Source: Egicoccus sp. AB-alg2 (lineage in GTDB: Bacteria > Actinomycetota > Nitriliruptoria > Nitriliruptorales > Nitriliruptoraceae). From it: a stretch of DNA of 64,000 nucleotides. Under the pieces are notes generated by a model. That model was not told where the DNA came from. It saw nothing but the letters and a program-made list of their open reading frames with translations, and did not search any database. Where the stretch lies: contig NZ_JBGUAX010000005.1 in the NCBI RefSeq assembly GCF_041821065.1, positions 310,001 to 374,000 of the forward strand, read 5' to 3'. The position numbers and the translations under genes are program-made. Below, piece after piece: positions 42,847 to 51,640 of this stretch (its first letter is position 1; every line of letters begins with the position of its first letter).

Positions 42847-44067
42847 TCAGTCCGCGGTGACGGCGAAGGCGCGGGCGATGCGGACCTCGGTCTCCGTCCG
42901 CCAGCCGGGATCCTGTGCCCGGTGCGGGCCGGTGGCCAGGGCCAGCCACGCGCCGGCCGTCGCCAGTCGCAGCGCCCGGTCGCCCACCAGTGGGCGGTAG
43001 GCCTCGGCGACCTGCGCCGCGTACGCGGACGCCCGGACGGCGATGGTCGGCCAGACGTGTCCGACGACCTCGAGGTGGGCGACGAGGTTGCCGGCGTCGG
43101 TCGCGAGGTGTCCCGTGCCCGAGCCGTCGACGTCGAGCAGGCCGGTCACCTCGCCGTCCTCCAGCAACAACTGCCCGTCGTGGAGGTCGCCGTGGACGGG
43201 CACGAGCGGGGCGTCGAGATCGGCCACCTCGGCGGCCAGGCGCCGCAGATCGGCGGCCGCGGCCGGCACGACGCCAGCGAGGAAGTCGAGGTGGCGGGTC
43301 GGGTCCGCGAAGGCGCGCGGGTCCCGTCGGCTGGTCAACCCGCTGGCGGCGAACCGCTGCGACAGCTCGACCAGGGCCGCCGGGCCGGGCAGCGAGCGAC
43401 CCGACACCAGCGCCTCCCGCAGGGTCGCGCCGGGCAGGGCCTGCAACGCCACGATCCCCTGCCGGGCGGCGACCCCGATCACGCGCGGCACGGGCACGTG
43501 TTCCTGCAGCTGGCGGTGGATGCCAGCCAGCTCCTCGGCGCGCCGGCCGGCCAGGACCTTCAGGTACAGGACCCGGCCGGTGACGTCCGTGCCGGCATCC
43601 TCCGGGTCGGTCACGGTCACCTCGACGACCGCCCGGCGGGTCGGCCGGTAGGCACGCGTGCGCAGGCCCACCGTGCCCGGGGGTCCCTGCAACCCGTCCA
43701 GCAGCTCGCGGACACGGCCGTGGTCGATCGCCGACGGCAGGCCGGGCAGGAACGGGTCGTGCGGGAACCGCCACACCGCCAGCTGGTCCTCACCGCGCCG
43801 CAGCACGAACGTGCCGGGGGGAAGGGCGCGGGCATCGGCGTGCACGACCAGCAGCACCTCGCGGCGGGTGCCGTCGGCCTCGAGCGTGGCGGCGTAGACG
43901 TGCGAGACGGCGCGGCCCGGGCGCTGGTGGACGCTGCGCAGCGTCGCCTCGACGAGGCGCGCGCCGGCGTGTCGGGCCGCCTCCCGCAGCACCTCGACGG
44001 CCTCGGGCCCCTCGAGGTGGCGGGCGGCGGCCAGCGGGTCGGTCACCGGCGGGGGTTGCACGGACAC
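42847..44067 (-). CDS. Aminoglycoside phosphotransferase-like kinase
   Basis: A 406-aa protein with the APH/choline-kinase fold. The Brenner-type catalytic loop is VPVHGDLHDGQLLLEDGE (~285-302), followed by the metal-binding LLDVDGSGTGHLATDAGN. The N-terminal half includes YLKVLAGRRAEELAG, a likely ATP-lysine region. Substrate unknown; sugar kinases such as maltokinases share this fold, so resistance should not be assumed. GTG 44067 has GAGGA upstream. Divergent from the response regulator across 127 nt that hold the TTCTCAG palindrome, so it could be a target of it. Confidence 0.8.
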   Translation of the reverse strand: MSVQPPPVTDPLAAARHLEGPEAVEVLREAARHAGARLVEATLRSVHQRPGRAVSHVYAATLEADGTRREVLLVVHADARALPPGTFVLRRGEDQLAVWRFPHDPFLPGLPSAIDHGRVRELLDGLQGPPGTVGLRTRAYRPTRRAVVEVTVTDPEDAGTDVTGRVLYLKVLAGRRAEELAGIHRQLQEHVPVPRVIGVAARQGIVALQALPGATLREALVSGRSLPGPAALVELSQRFAASGLTSRRDPRAFADPTRHLDFLAGVVPAAAADLRRLAAEVADLDAPLVPVHGDLHDGQLLLEDGEVTGLLDVDGSGTGHLATDAGNLVAHLEVVGHVWPTIAVRASAYAAQVAEAYRPLVGDRALRLATAGAWLALATGPHRAQDPGWRTETEVRIARAFAVTAD

Positions 44068-44126
44068 GGGTCGTCCTCGGTCGGTCGTCACCACGATGCA
44101 GGCTCGGTCGCCGCGGTGAGCCGGGC

Positions 44127-44153
44127 CTGAGGGCGACATGAGAAGGTTCTCAG
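44127..44153. promoter_or_regulatory. TGAGAA-GG-TTCTCA palindrome upstream of the response regulator
   Basis: A perfect 6-bp inverted repeat at 44139-44152, followed by G (so reading TTCTCAG), with an extra CTGAG at 44127-44131. It lies 42 nt upstream of the response-regulator ATG and 71 nt from the divergent kinase start. The core matches boxes ahead of the repeat-protein gene, suggesting autoregulation. Confidence 0.5.
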
Positions 44154-44194
44154 GTAGGCGACCCGAGCGTCGCCCGTCCTGCACACTGGCGGGC

Positions 44195-44884
44195 ATGAAC
44201 GTGTTGATCGTCGAGGACGAAGCCCGCATCGCCGCCTTCGTGGAGCGCGGCCTGAAAGCCGAGGGCTTCGCCGTACAGGTGGCTCCCGACGGCGAGACCG
44301 GCTACGCGCTGGCCTGCAACGAGGACGTGGACCTGGTCGTCCTCGACCTCATGCTGCCCGGCATGTCCGGCGAGGACGTGCTGCGCCGGTTGCGCCAGCG
44401 GCGGCCGGACGTCCCCGTCATCATCCTGACCGCCCGCGACGCCGTGGAGGACCGGGTCCGCAACCTCAACAACGGCGCCGACGACTACGTCACCAAGCCG
44501 TTCAGCTTCGTGGAGCTGCTTGCCCGCATCCACGCGCGCCTGCGCTCGCGCGACCAGCGCAACGCCACGGAACTCGAGATCGGCGACCTCACCCTCGACC
44601 TGCGCAGCCGCACCGCCCGGCTCGGCGGTCGCGAGGTCACCCTGACGGCCCGCGAGTTCGCGCTGCTGGAGACGTTCATGCGCCACCCCAACCAGGTGCT
44701 GTCGCAGGTGCAGTTGATGGACCGGGTCTGGGGCTACGACTTCGACCCCGGCTCCAACGTCGTCGAGGTGTATGTCGGCTACCTGCGACGCAAGCTGCGC
44801 AAGGACCTCATCGAGACCGTCCGCGGGGCCGGCTACCGCCTGCGGGCCGACGCCGGCGCCCCGGCCGGCACGGGATCCGGCTGA
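44195..44884 (+). CDS. OmpR-family response regulator
   Basis: A 229-aa regulator. The receiver domain has acidic pocket VEDEA (6-10), phospho-acceptor Asp51 in VVLDLMLPG, Thr in ILTARD and Lys in VTKPFSF. The C-terminal winged helix contains LTAREFALLETFMRHPNQVL, VWGYDFDPGSNVVEVYVGYL and the ending RGAGYRLRA. The ATG at 44195 has no obvious ribosome-binding site. The histidine kinase starts one nt after its stop. It probably controls the neighbouring exported-protein genes through YTCAG boxes; inference. Confidence 0.95.
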   Translation: MNVLIVEDEARIAAFVERGLKAEGFAVQVAPDGETGYALACNEDVDLVVLDLMLPGMSGEDVLRRLRQRRPDVPVIILTARDAVEDRVRNLNNGADDYVTKPFSFVELLARIHARLRSRDQRNATELEIGDLTLDLRSRTARLGGREVTLTAREFALLETFMRHPNQVLSQVQLMDRVWGYDFDPGSNVVEVYVGYLRRKLRKDLIETVRGAGYRLRADAGAPAGTGSG

Positions 44885-44885
44885 C

Positions 44886-46499
44886 ATGGCCGGCGTGCTG
44901 CGGTCGCTGCGCTCGCTGCGGGTCCGCGTCCCCGCCACGGCGATGGCGGTGTTCGTGATCAGCCTGGCCGTCGCGGCCGTGCTGGCGTACGAGCTGCTGC
45001 TGCAGGACGGGCGGCGCGACATCGATGTCGTCATCGCCCGTGAGCAGGAGCGGTTCAGCCTGTCGATCTCCGAGCTGCTCGCCGAGGTGCGGGCCGACGA
45101 GCCGCAGGCCGAACCCACCGAGGCGCTGCGCGCGGCCGTGACCCGCTACCTGCAGCTCAACCCCTCCACGCCGTCGTACTGGGCGATCGTGACGCTGGCC
45201 GACGGCGACCGCCTGGCCGCGGCCAACGGCCCGCCGGAGCTCGAGCCGCTGTACCGGAACAACGCGCTGCCGCAGGGCCGGCTCAACGTGCGCGAGACGA
45301 TCGACACCGAGGCCGGCGAGGTACGCACCTCCACGGTGCCGATCCTGCTCGGCGGCGAACAGGTCGGGACGCTGCAGATCGTCTCGCCGCTGGCGCCGGT
45401 GCGCAGCGAGGCGCTGGAGGCCGCGGGCCTGGTGGCCGCGGCCGCCGGCGTGTCGCTGCTGCTCGGCGGCATCCTGCTGTCCGCGACGCTGTGGCGAGCC
45501 CTGACACCACTCGGTGCGCTGGCCGCCGCGGCCCGCACCACGAACCTGCGGTCGCTGGACGCGCGGGTCGAAGAGCTCGACACCGACGACGAGGTGGGCG
45601 TGCTCGCCCGCGAGTTCAACACCATGCTCGACCGTCTGGACCGTGCCTCGGCGCAGCAGCGCGAGTTCATGGCCAGCATCGGCCACGAGCTGCGCACGCC
45701 CATCACCATCGGCCGCGGCCACCTGGAGATGTTGCAGGCGGTCGGGCCCGACGACCCGGAGCTGACGGCGGAGACGATCGCCATCCTGCAGGACGAGTTG
45801 CGCCGGATGGGGCGGCTCGTCGACGACCTCATGGCGATCGCGCGCTCCGGGATGGAGGACTTCACCCGGCCGCGCGAGTTCGAGCTGGTGCAGTGGTTCG
45901 AGGAGCTCGAGCTCAAGCTGGCCGGCACCGAACACGGCCGCCGGGTGCGCATCCACCCGCCGCCACCCGTGACGCTGCTCGCCGACCCCGACCGGCTGTC
46001 GCAGGCGGTGCTGAACCTCGTCAACAATGCCGGCGTGCACACGCCCGCCGACGTGGTCATCACGGTCGACGCCGACCTGCGTCCGGACCGGGTCGTGATC
46101 GCCGTCCAGGACGACGGCGACGGCATCCCCGAGCCCATCCGCGACCAGGTCTTCGCCCCGTTCGTGCGGGCCGGCGACGCCCCGTCCTCGACCGGCCTCG
46201 GCCTGAGCGTCGTGAAGGCGGTCGTGGACGCGCACGGCGGCGAGGTGGAGCTCGACACCGGCACGTGGGGAACGCGGGTCGCCCTGCACCTGCCGTGGCA
46301 GCCCGCCGCCCATGACGAGGAACTGCTCCCGGGGCCGCTCGAGGCGACCGTCGAGGCGTCGGTCGAGGGTGGGGCCGGGTCGACGACGCGGCTGGCCGGG
46401 CCGGCGCCGGCCGCGGAGTCCGTCGGCGAGGACACGCTGCGCCTGCCCGCCGACGCCGACGAGACGCGGCCCACGCTGCGCGTGCGCCGGCCCGGCTGA
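44886..46499 (+). CDS. Sensor histidine kinase
   Basis: A 537-aa membrane kinase. TM1 (~14-35), an extracytoplasmic sensor (~36-175, with LNPSTPSYWAIVTLADG), TM2 (~180-202), then HAMP. The dimerisation helix has His267 in FMASIGHELRTPITI. ATPase boxes: N (LNLVNNAGVHTP), G1 (DDGDGIPEP) and G2 (STGLGLSVVK). An unusual ~70-residue low-complexity C-terminal tail follows the ATPase. It pairs with the response regulator immediately upstream (1-nt gap) and is followed at 10 nt by the second repeat-protein gene, so all three are likely one transcript. Confidence 0.95.
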   Translation: MAGVLRSLRSLRVRVPATAMAVFVISLAVAAVLAYELLLQDGRRDIDVVIAREQERFSLSISELLAEVRADEPQAEPTEALRAAVTRYLQLNPSTPSYWAIVTLADGDRLAAANGPPELEPLYRNNALPQGRLNVRETIDTEAGEVRTSTVPILLGGEQVGTLQIVSPLAPVRSEALEAAGLVAAAAGVSLLLGGILLSATLWRALTPLGALAAAARTTNLRSLDARVEELDTDDEVGVLAREFNTMLDRLDRASAQQREFMASIGHELRTPITIGRGHLEMLQAVGPDDPELTAETIAILQDELRRMGRLVDDLMAIARSGMEDFTRPREFELVQWFEELELKLAGTEHGRRVRIHPPPPVTLLADPDRLSQAVLNLVNNAGVHTPADVVITVDADLRPDRVVIAVQDDGDGIPEPIRDQVFAPFVRAGDAPSSTGLGLSVVKAVVDAHGGEVELDTGTWGTRVALHLPWQPAAHDEELLPGPLEATVEASVEGGAGSTTRLAGPAPAAESVGEDTLRLPADADETRPTLRVRRPG

Positions 46500-46509
46500 G
46501 GAGGATCCC

Positions 46510-46968
46510 GTGGACACCCCACGACGGTGGCAGGTCGCCTCGGTGGTCACGGCCGCGGCCAGCATCGGCGCCGGCGCCCTGGCGCTGCACCGCCCCTCCG
46601 CCGAGGCCATCGAACCGATCGACCTCGACGTCCTCGCCGCGCAGGTGGCGCCGGGGCCGGACGCCGATCCGCCGGTGACCGGCTCCCTCGACGCCGTGAT
46701 CGTCCCGCCGGACCTGCTCGAGCGGGTGCCGACGCCGCCGACCCCGGCCACACCGGTGACCGCCGAGACGCCGGCCACACCGGGCGAGACACCGGCGACA
46801 CCGGCGACACCGGCGACACTGGCGACACCGGCGACACCGGCGTCCATCGCCTCGCCCGACGACGACTCGGCGACGACCAGCACCGCCCCGGCCACGACCT
46901 CGCGCACCGCGCCGGCGCCGGCGGACAGCCCCGACAGCGTCCACAGTCCGGACAGCATCGACACCTGA
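46510..46968 (+). CDS. Exported Thr/Pro/Ala repeat protein
   Basis: A 152-aa low-complexity protein. The N-terminus RRWQVASVVTAAASIGAGAL looks like a signal or anchor (~5-32). A folded-looking middle (IEPIDLDVLAAQVAPG) follows, then TPAT-type repeats (~75-112) and a Ser/Asp/Pro tail ending DSPDSVHSPDSIDT. The tail resembles that of the gene at 42147 (DSPDSVDSPASNDS), so the two flanking proteins look related. GTG with GAGGA upstream, 10 nt after the kinase stop. No family recognised; the context suggests an output or ligand of the two-component system. Confidence 0.7.
   Translation: MDTPRRWQVASVVTAAASIGAGALALHRPSAEAIEPIDLDVLAAQVAPGPDADPPVTGSLDAVIVPPDLLERVPTPPTPATPVTAETPATPGETPATPATPATLATPATPASIASPDDDSATTSTAPATTSRTAPAPADSPDSVHSPDSIDT
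46788..46841 (+). repeat. 9-bp coding tandem repeats (x6)
   Basis: Six GACACCGGC units, one with a C-to-T change, coding for alternating Ala/Thr/Pro. In-frame expansion or contraction is possible. Confidence 0.85.
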
Positions 46969-46999
46969 GCGGGGCCGAACCGGTCTACCCTCGACCGTC

Positions 47000-48628
47000 A
47001 TGCGTTCCTGGGTCCTGCCGTTCCTCGCCGGCGTCACCGTGGTGGCGCTGGTCGCCACCAGCGTCGGGCTGGTCGTGCAGACCCGCCGCGCGGCGGCGGC
47101 CGAGGCACGGGCCGACGCGCTGGCCGTCGAGGTGGAGCAGCTCCAGGATCGCGTCCGGGAGCTGGAATCCGGGCGCGCCGGCGACGGAGACGGCGGGCTG
47201 CAGGGCCTGCTCGACGGACTCCTGGGCGGTGAGGGCGGCGGTCTCGAGGGCCTGCTCGGCGGGCTGCTGGGCGGCGACGGGGACGCGGGCGGCCTGCTGG
47301 GTGGCGGAGACGCCCCCGGTGCGGCGTGTCTGGTCCCCGACGAAGGTGCCGGACTCGGGGCGTTCGGCGGCCGGGAAGGGCTCTTCGGCGAGGAGGGCCT
47401 CAGCGGGCTCCTGGAGGGTGACAGCCTGCTCGGCGACCTGGGCGGACTCCTCGGTGGCCAGGACCCGGCCGGGGAGTCCACGTCGACGCTGCCGGAGGAT
47501 CCCGACGACCTCGTCGAGGCACTGGTCCCGCAGGTGGCCGACGACCGCGAGCTGACCTGGACCGACCCCGTCGAGGTGGACTTCCTCACGACCTCCGAGG
47601 TACAGGCACGGCTGGACGAGTTGCTCGAGGACGATGCCGACCCGGCCCGCGACGACGCCTACCAACGGCTGCTGGTCGCGCTGGGTGCGGTACCGGCCAG
47701 CACGGACCTGCCCACGGTGCGGCGGCAGTTGCTCGACGAGCAGGTCGCCGGGTTCTACGTGCCCGACACCGGTGAGCTGGTCGTGCGCGTGCCCGACGAC
47801 GGGCAGGTCGGCACGCTGGACAAGATCACCCTCGCCCACGAGCTGCAGCACGCCCTGGCCGACCAGGCCCTCGGCCTGCCGGACCTGGAGGCGTTCGAGG
47901 GCAGCGACCGCGTCCTGGCCGCCCAGGCCGTGGTCGAGGGCGACGCCACCCTGTTCATGAACCAGTGGGCGCTGGCCAACATCCCGGTGCAGGACCAGAT
48001 CGCGGCGGCCACCGGCGACGACGCCGCCCGTGCCCAGGCCGGCCTCGACGGCGTGCCGGTCTACCTGCAGCGCGAGTTGCTCTTCCCCTACACCGAGGGG
48101 CTGGACTGGGTCTGTGACCGCTGGCTCCAGGACGGCTGGTCAGGCGTGGACGCGGCCTACGCCGACCTGCCGGAGACGACGGCGGAGATCCTCTACGGCG
48201 ACGCGGCCGCGGTGCCGCGCGAGCTGGAGGTCCCGGCGGCACCCGACGGCCACGAGACGGTCCTGTCCGACGAGTTCGGTGCGGCCCAGCTGCTGTGGCT
48301 GTTCGAGGCGCCCGGCGGCGACGAGGCCAAAGCCCTGCCCGACCCGCGCCGATCGGCCGCCGCCTGGGCCGGCGGGCAGGCCGCCGTGTACGCCGATGGC
48401 ACCGACAGCGCCGTCGCGCTGGTCTTCGGCGATGCCCGCGGGACGCTCTGCGACGACCTCGCGAGCTGGTACACGGCGGCGTTCCCCGAGGCCACCAACA
48501 CCCGCGAGGGTGCCGTGCAGTCCTTCCTGATGCCCGCCCAGCACGCGACGCTCAGCTGCGACGACGGCGTCGTGCGCCTCGGCATCGCACCCGACGCGGC
48601 GACGGCACGGGCCGCCGCCGAAGGCTGA
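47000..48628 (+). CDS. Membrane-anchored zinc metallopeptidase-like protein
   Basis: 542 aa. One N-terminal TM (~7-28), a short coiled coil (~33-58), and a strange Gly/Leu-rich stretch (~64-155; GLLGGLLGGDGDAGGLLGG). Then a catalytic-looking domain: LAHELQHALADQ has the HExxH zinc site at 280-284, and VVEGDAT (~311-317) could give the third ligand as in gluzincins. The active domain would face outside. ATG 47000 follows TACCCT by 8 nt, so the mRNA may be leaderless. 31 nt after the repeat-protein gene; it could act on neighbouring exported proteins (inference). No exact family name is certain. Confidence 0.75.
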   Translation: MRSWVLPFLAGVTVVALVATSVGLVVQTRRAAAAEARADALAVEVEQLQDRVRELESGRAGDGDGGLQGLLDGLLGGEGGGLEGLLGGLLGGDGDAGGLLGGGDAPGAACLVPDEGAGLGAFGGREGLFGEEGLSGLLEGDSLLGDLGGLLGGQDPAGESTSTLPEDPDDLVEALVPQVADDRELTWTDPVEVDFLTTSEVQARLDELLEDDADPARDDAYQRLLVALGAVPASTDLPTVRRQLLDEQVAGFYVPDTGELVVRVPDDGQVGTLDKITLAHELQHALADQALGLPDLEAFEGSDRVLAAQAVVEGDATLFMNQWALANIPVQDQIAAATGDDAARAQAGLDGVPVYLQRELLFPYTEGLDWVCDRWLQDGWSGVDAAYADLPETTAEILYGDAAAVPRELEVPAAPDGHETVLSDEFGAAQLLWLFEAPGGDEAKALPDPRRSAAAWAGGQAAVYADGTDSAVALVFGDARGTLCDDLASWYTAAFPEATNTREGAVQSFLMPAQHATLSCDDGVVRLGIAPDAATARAAAEG

Positions 48629-48630
48629 CG

Positions 48631-49296
48631 TCAGCCCTGGTCCATCTCGTCGAGCATCTGCGCCATGCGGCTCATCTCGATCTGCTGATCGCTGACGACG
48701 TGGTTGGCGAACTGCGAGATCTCCGGCTCCTGACCGCCGTCGGAGGCGAACAGCTCCTCGACCATCTGCAGCGCCCCCGCGTGGTGACGCATCATGTACT
48801 CGAGGAACAGCCGGTCGAACTCCTCACCGGTGGCGGCCTCGAGTTCGGCGAACTCCTCCTCGGTGAGCATGCCGGGCATCAATTCGCCCTCGTGGCCCTC
48901 GTGCTCGGCGAGCAGGCTCGGCACCTCGGCGTCGCGCGCCTCGAGCCAGCGGCGCATGAGGTCGATCTCGTCCTCCTGCGAGATGTCCATTCGCTCGGCG
49001 AACAGCGGCAGGTCCTCGCGCTCGGTGCGGTCTTCCACGAGTCGCGTCATGCGCAGCGCCTGCGCGTGATGCGGGATCATGCCCTGCATGAAGGCGATGT
49101 CCGCCTCCGTGTGCTCGGGCGGCTTGACCGCCTCGGCCGCCTCCTCGGGGGTGAGCTCCCGACTCGGTTCACCCGGCGCGCCCGGCTGGATGATCCGCGG
49201 CTGCGCCGCCGCGGTGGTGTCGTCGGCCGACGTGCACCCGGCGACGCCCACGAGCAGCGCCGCGAAACCGGCCAGAACGGCAGAACCACGATTCAT
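48631..49296 (-). CDS. DUF305 lipoprotein
   Basis: A 221-aa DUF305 protein. The lipobox LLVGVAGC at residues 15-22 marks a lipoprotein signal peptide. Two DUF305 halves follow: FMQGMIPHHAQALRMTRLVE (~70-89) and LFLEYMMRHHAGALQMVEEL (~165-184), each with the HH pair that gives the ferritin-like family its metal-binding character. ATG 49296 has GGGAGAGG upstream. Convergent with the metallopeptidase gene (2-nt gap) and divergent from the first LVIVD gene. DUF305 proteins are often linked to copper or metal stress; role here not determined. Confidence 0.92.
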   Translation of the reverse strand: MNRGSAVLAGFAALLVGVAGCTSADDTTAAAQPRIIQPGAPGEPSRELTPEEAAEAVKPPEHTEADIAFMQGMIPHHAQALRMTRLVEDRTEREDLPLFAERMDISQEDEIDLMRRWLEARDAEVPSLLAEHEGHEGELMPGMLTEEEFAELEAATGEEFDRLFLEYMMRHHAGALQMVEELFASDGGQEPEISQFANHVVSDQQIEMSRMAQMLDEMDQG

Positions 49297-49350
49297 GCAA
49301 ACCTCTCCCAGTGTGCGCTTCGTGCCCCCGATGCCACCATCCGACCTCGA

Positions 49351-49367
49351 CTTCAGACTAGCTTCAG
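49351..49367. promoter_or_regulatory. CTTCAG direct repeat at 11-nt spacing
   Basis: CTTCAG at 49351-49356 and 49362-49367, exactly one helical turn apart, in the 179-nt divergent region between the DUF305 and LVIVD genes. Compare the CTCAG boxes at 41.9-42.1 and 44.1 kb. A response-regulator site is plausible. Confidence 0.45.
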
Positions 49368-49475
49368 CGCGTCTCCGTACGAGACCCGCGGTCGTCAACC
49401 GGCGCGGGGATCGCACGCGGCTGAGGGAGCCACGAGACGTCGGCACGGGGGGCACACCTGGGAGGGTGTACACGA

Positions 49476-51386
49476 ATGAGAGTGCCATTGTCTCGTCCCG
49501 TGCGGAGGCGCACGGGACGTTTGCTGTTCGCGGCCCTGGCTGCGACGTCGCTGTTCGCCGGCGCACTGCCGGCGGCGGCGGACACCATGCCGGCCGAAGA
49601 GCAGGAGGACGCCGACTTCGGCTTCGAGAGCTTCGAGGCGTCGGAGAGCGCCGAAGCGCCGCAGTTCCCGACCACCGACGACCCGCGCGTCGGGCTGCAG
49701 GCCGGCCCCGGTGAGACGGCGGGCCAGGCCATCCTGAACCTGGAGAAGCTCGCGAGCCTGCCGCTGGCGCCGGGCGCGAACACGAACTCGGACCTGGCCT
49801 TCACCGGCGACTACGTGATCTCCGGCAACTACAACGGGTTCAACGTCTACGACGTGTCGGACCCGACCGAGCCGCAACTGCGAACCTCCATCATCTGCCC
49901 TGGCAGCCAGAACGACGTGTCGGTCTACGGCGACCTGCTGTTCATGTCGGTCGAGGCGACCAGCGCCAAGATCGACTGCACCTCCGGCGGCGTCACGTCG
50001 GCGAACCGGTTCCGCGGTGTCCGCATCTGGGACATCAGCGACATCGACAACCCGGTCCAGCTCAATGGCGTGCAGACCTGCAAGGGCTCGCACACCCACA
50101 CCATCGTGGAAGACCCGAACGACGACGACAACGTCTACGTCTACGTGTCCGGGACGGCCGGTATCCGTGCTGCGGCCGAGCCGCCGTTCAACTGCACGGG
50201 CGCCAGTTCGCTGCTGAATCGCGACACGGACAACTTCTCCGTGACCGTGATCAAGGTGCCGCTGGACGACCCGGACGCCGCGGCGATCGTCAACCGCAAC
50301 GCGCGCATCTTCTCGTTCTGCGGTGACAACTCCTGCGAGGACGATCACGCCAACGGGTCGCTGAACGCCTTCCCGCCGAGCAACCCGCAACCGCTGTACC
50401 CCGAGGGCAGTGGGCGTGAGCCGGGTGGTCAGAGCGCGTCGCAGGCCTCCACCTGCCACGACATCACGGCCTACCCGCAGATCGGCCTGGCGGCAGGTGC
50501 CTGCCAGGGACGCGGGCTGCTGATCGACATCACCGACCCGGCGAACCCGCGCCGCATCGACGCGGTCGAGGACTACAACTTCGCCTACTGGCACTCGGCG
50601 ACGTTCAACAACGACGGCACCAAGGTCATCTTCACCGACGAGTGGGGTGGCGGCTCCGGTGCCCGGTGCCGGGCGACCGACCCCCTGACTTGGGGCGCCA
50701 ACGCACTGTTCGACATCGTCGAGACCAATGAGGGCCTGAAGATGGAGTTCGCCTCCTACTTCAAGCTGCCGATGGTCCAGACCAACCAGGAGAACTGCGT
50801 CGCCCACAACGGCTCGCTGATCCCGGTCCCCGGCCGAGACATCATGGTCCAGGCCTGGTACCAGGGCGGGACCACGGTGTTCGACTTCACCGACTCGAAG
50901 AACCCCGTGGAGATCGCCTACTTCGACCGCGGCCCGAACCACCCGACTTCGCTGCAGACCGGCGGGTTCTGGTCGACGTACTGGCACAACGGCTACATGT
51001 ACGGCAACGAGATCGGGCGCGGCTTCGACGTCTTCGACCTGACGACGTCCGAGTTCCTGAACGAGGTCGAGATCGCGGCCGCGAAGCAGGTCCAGTTCGA
51101 CGAGTACAACGTCCAGGGCCAGGAGCGTCTCGTCTGGCCGGCGACCTTCACCACCGTCCGTGCCTGGCACTCGGCCGCGCAGCGGCAGGGCGTGCTGAGC
51201 GCGGAGACGGACGCCAACCTGACCAAGTTCATCGACCGCTCCGAGAAGTCGGCCGACAGCAAGAACGCCGCGCAGCGCCGGAACGACGCCGCGCTGCTGA
51301 AGGCGGTCGGCAACCAGCTCGGCGACAGCAGCGTCGAGCAGGGGCTGAAGAACGCCCTTTCGGAGCTGTCCGACACGCTGCGGTGA
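49476..51386 (+). CDS. Secreted LVIVD repeat beta-propeller protein, copy 1
   Basis: A 636-aa exported protein. Signal peptide (~1-35, LFAALAATSLFAGALPAAA), then an acidic stretch. Residues ~100-560 are LVIVD-type blades: DLAFTGDYVISGNYNGFNVY, VSVYGDLLFMSVEAT, VRIWDISDIDNP, TTVFDFTDSKNPVEIAYFDR. A helical C-terminus (~585-636) ends LGDSSVEQGLKNALSELSDT. ATG 49476 with GGGAGGG upstream. It is paralogous to the gene at 51641. Likely surface or extracellular; no catalytic residues recognised. A terminator-like hairpin follows. Confidence 0.9.
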   Translation: MRVPLSRPVRRRTGRLLFAALAATSLFAGALPAAADTMPAEEQEDADFGFESFEASESAEAPQFPTTDDPRVGLQAGPGETAGQAILNLEKLASLPLAPGANTNSDLAFTGDYVISGNYNGFNVYDVSDPTEPQLRTSIICPGSQNDVSVYGDLLFMSVEATSAKIDCTSGGVTSANRFRGVRIWDISDIDNPVQLNGVQTCKGSHTHTIVEDPNDDDNVYVYVSGTAGIRAAAEPPFNCTGASSLLNRDTDNFSVTVIKVPLDDPDAAAIVNRNARIFSFCGDNSCEDDHANGSLNAFPPSNPQPLYPEGSGREPGGQSASQASTCHDITAYPQIGLAAGACQGRGLLIDITDPANPRRIDAVEDYNFAYWHSATFNNDGTKVIFTDEWGGGSGARCRATDPLTWGANALFDIVETNEGLKMEFASYFKLPMVQTNQENCVAHNGSLIPVPGRDIMVQAWYQGGTTVFDFTDSKNPVEIAYFDRGPNHPTSLQTGGFWSTYWHNGYMYGNEIGRGFDVFDLTTSEFLNEVEIAAAKQVQFDEYNVQGQERLVWPATFTTVRAWHSAAQRQGVLSAETDANLTKFIDRSEKSADSKNAAQRRNDAALLKAVGNQLGDSSVEQGLKNALSELSDTLR

Positions 51387-51405
51387 CCCGCGGCTGAGCA
51401 CCATG

Positions 51406-51435
51406 GAGGGGCGGCGCGCGAGCGCCGCCCCTCCG
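51406..51435 (+). terminator. GC-rich hairpin after LVIVD gene 1
   Basis: A perfect 13-bp stem GGAGGGGCGGCGC (51406-51418) and its complement (51423-51435), closing a GCGA tetraloop, 20 nt after the stop. No U tract follows, only GGCGTT. Confidence 0.6.
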
Positions 51436-51640
51436 GCGTTCCGAACTGCCGCCCGCGTGCGCTGGTTCCACGGCCAGGGACCGTTGTCCTGTCGCCCGGA
51501 CTACGTTGCCCGCTGTCGTCATCAGCACCCGGGAGAGAGCGGATGACGACGAATCGGGGCGTGCCGCCGGTCCTCTCGTGGACGGGGCGGCGTGCCCCTT
51601 CGTCGTTGTGGAGCGCGATTCCTGCGAAGGAGAGACGTAC

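Noticed and set aside
42847-44067. Antibiotic-resistance aminoglycoside phosphotransferase
   Set aside because: The fold is shared with many sugar and choline kinases, and nothing in the sequence or context points to resistance.
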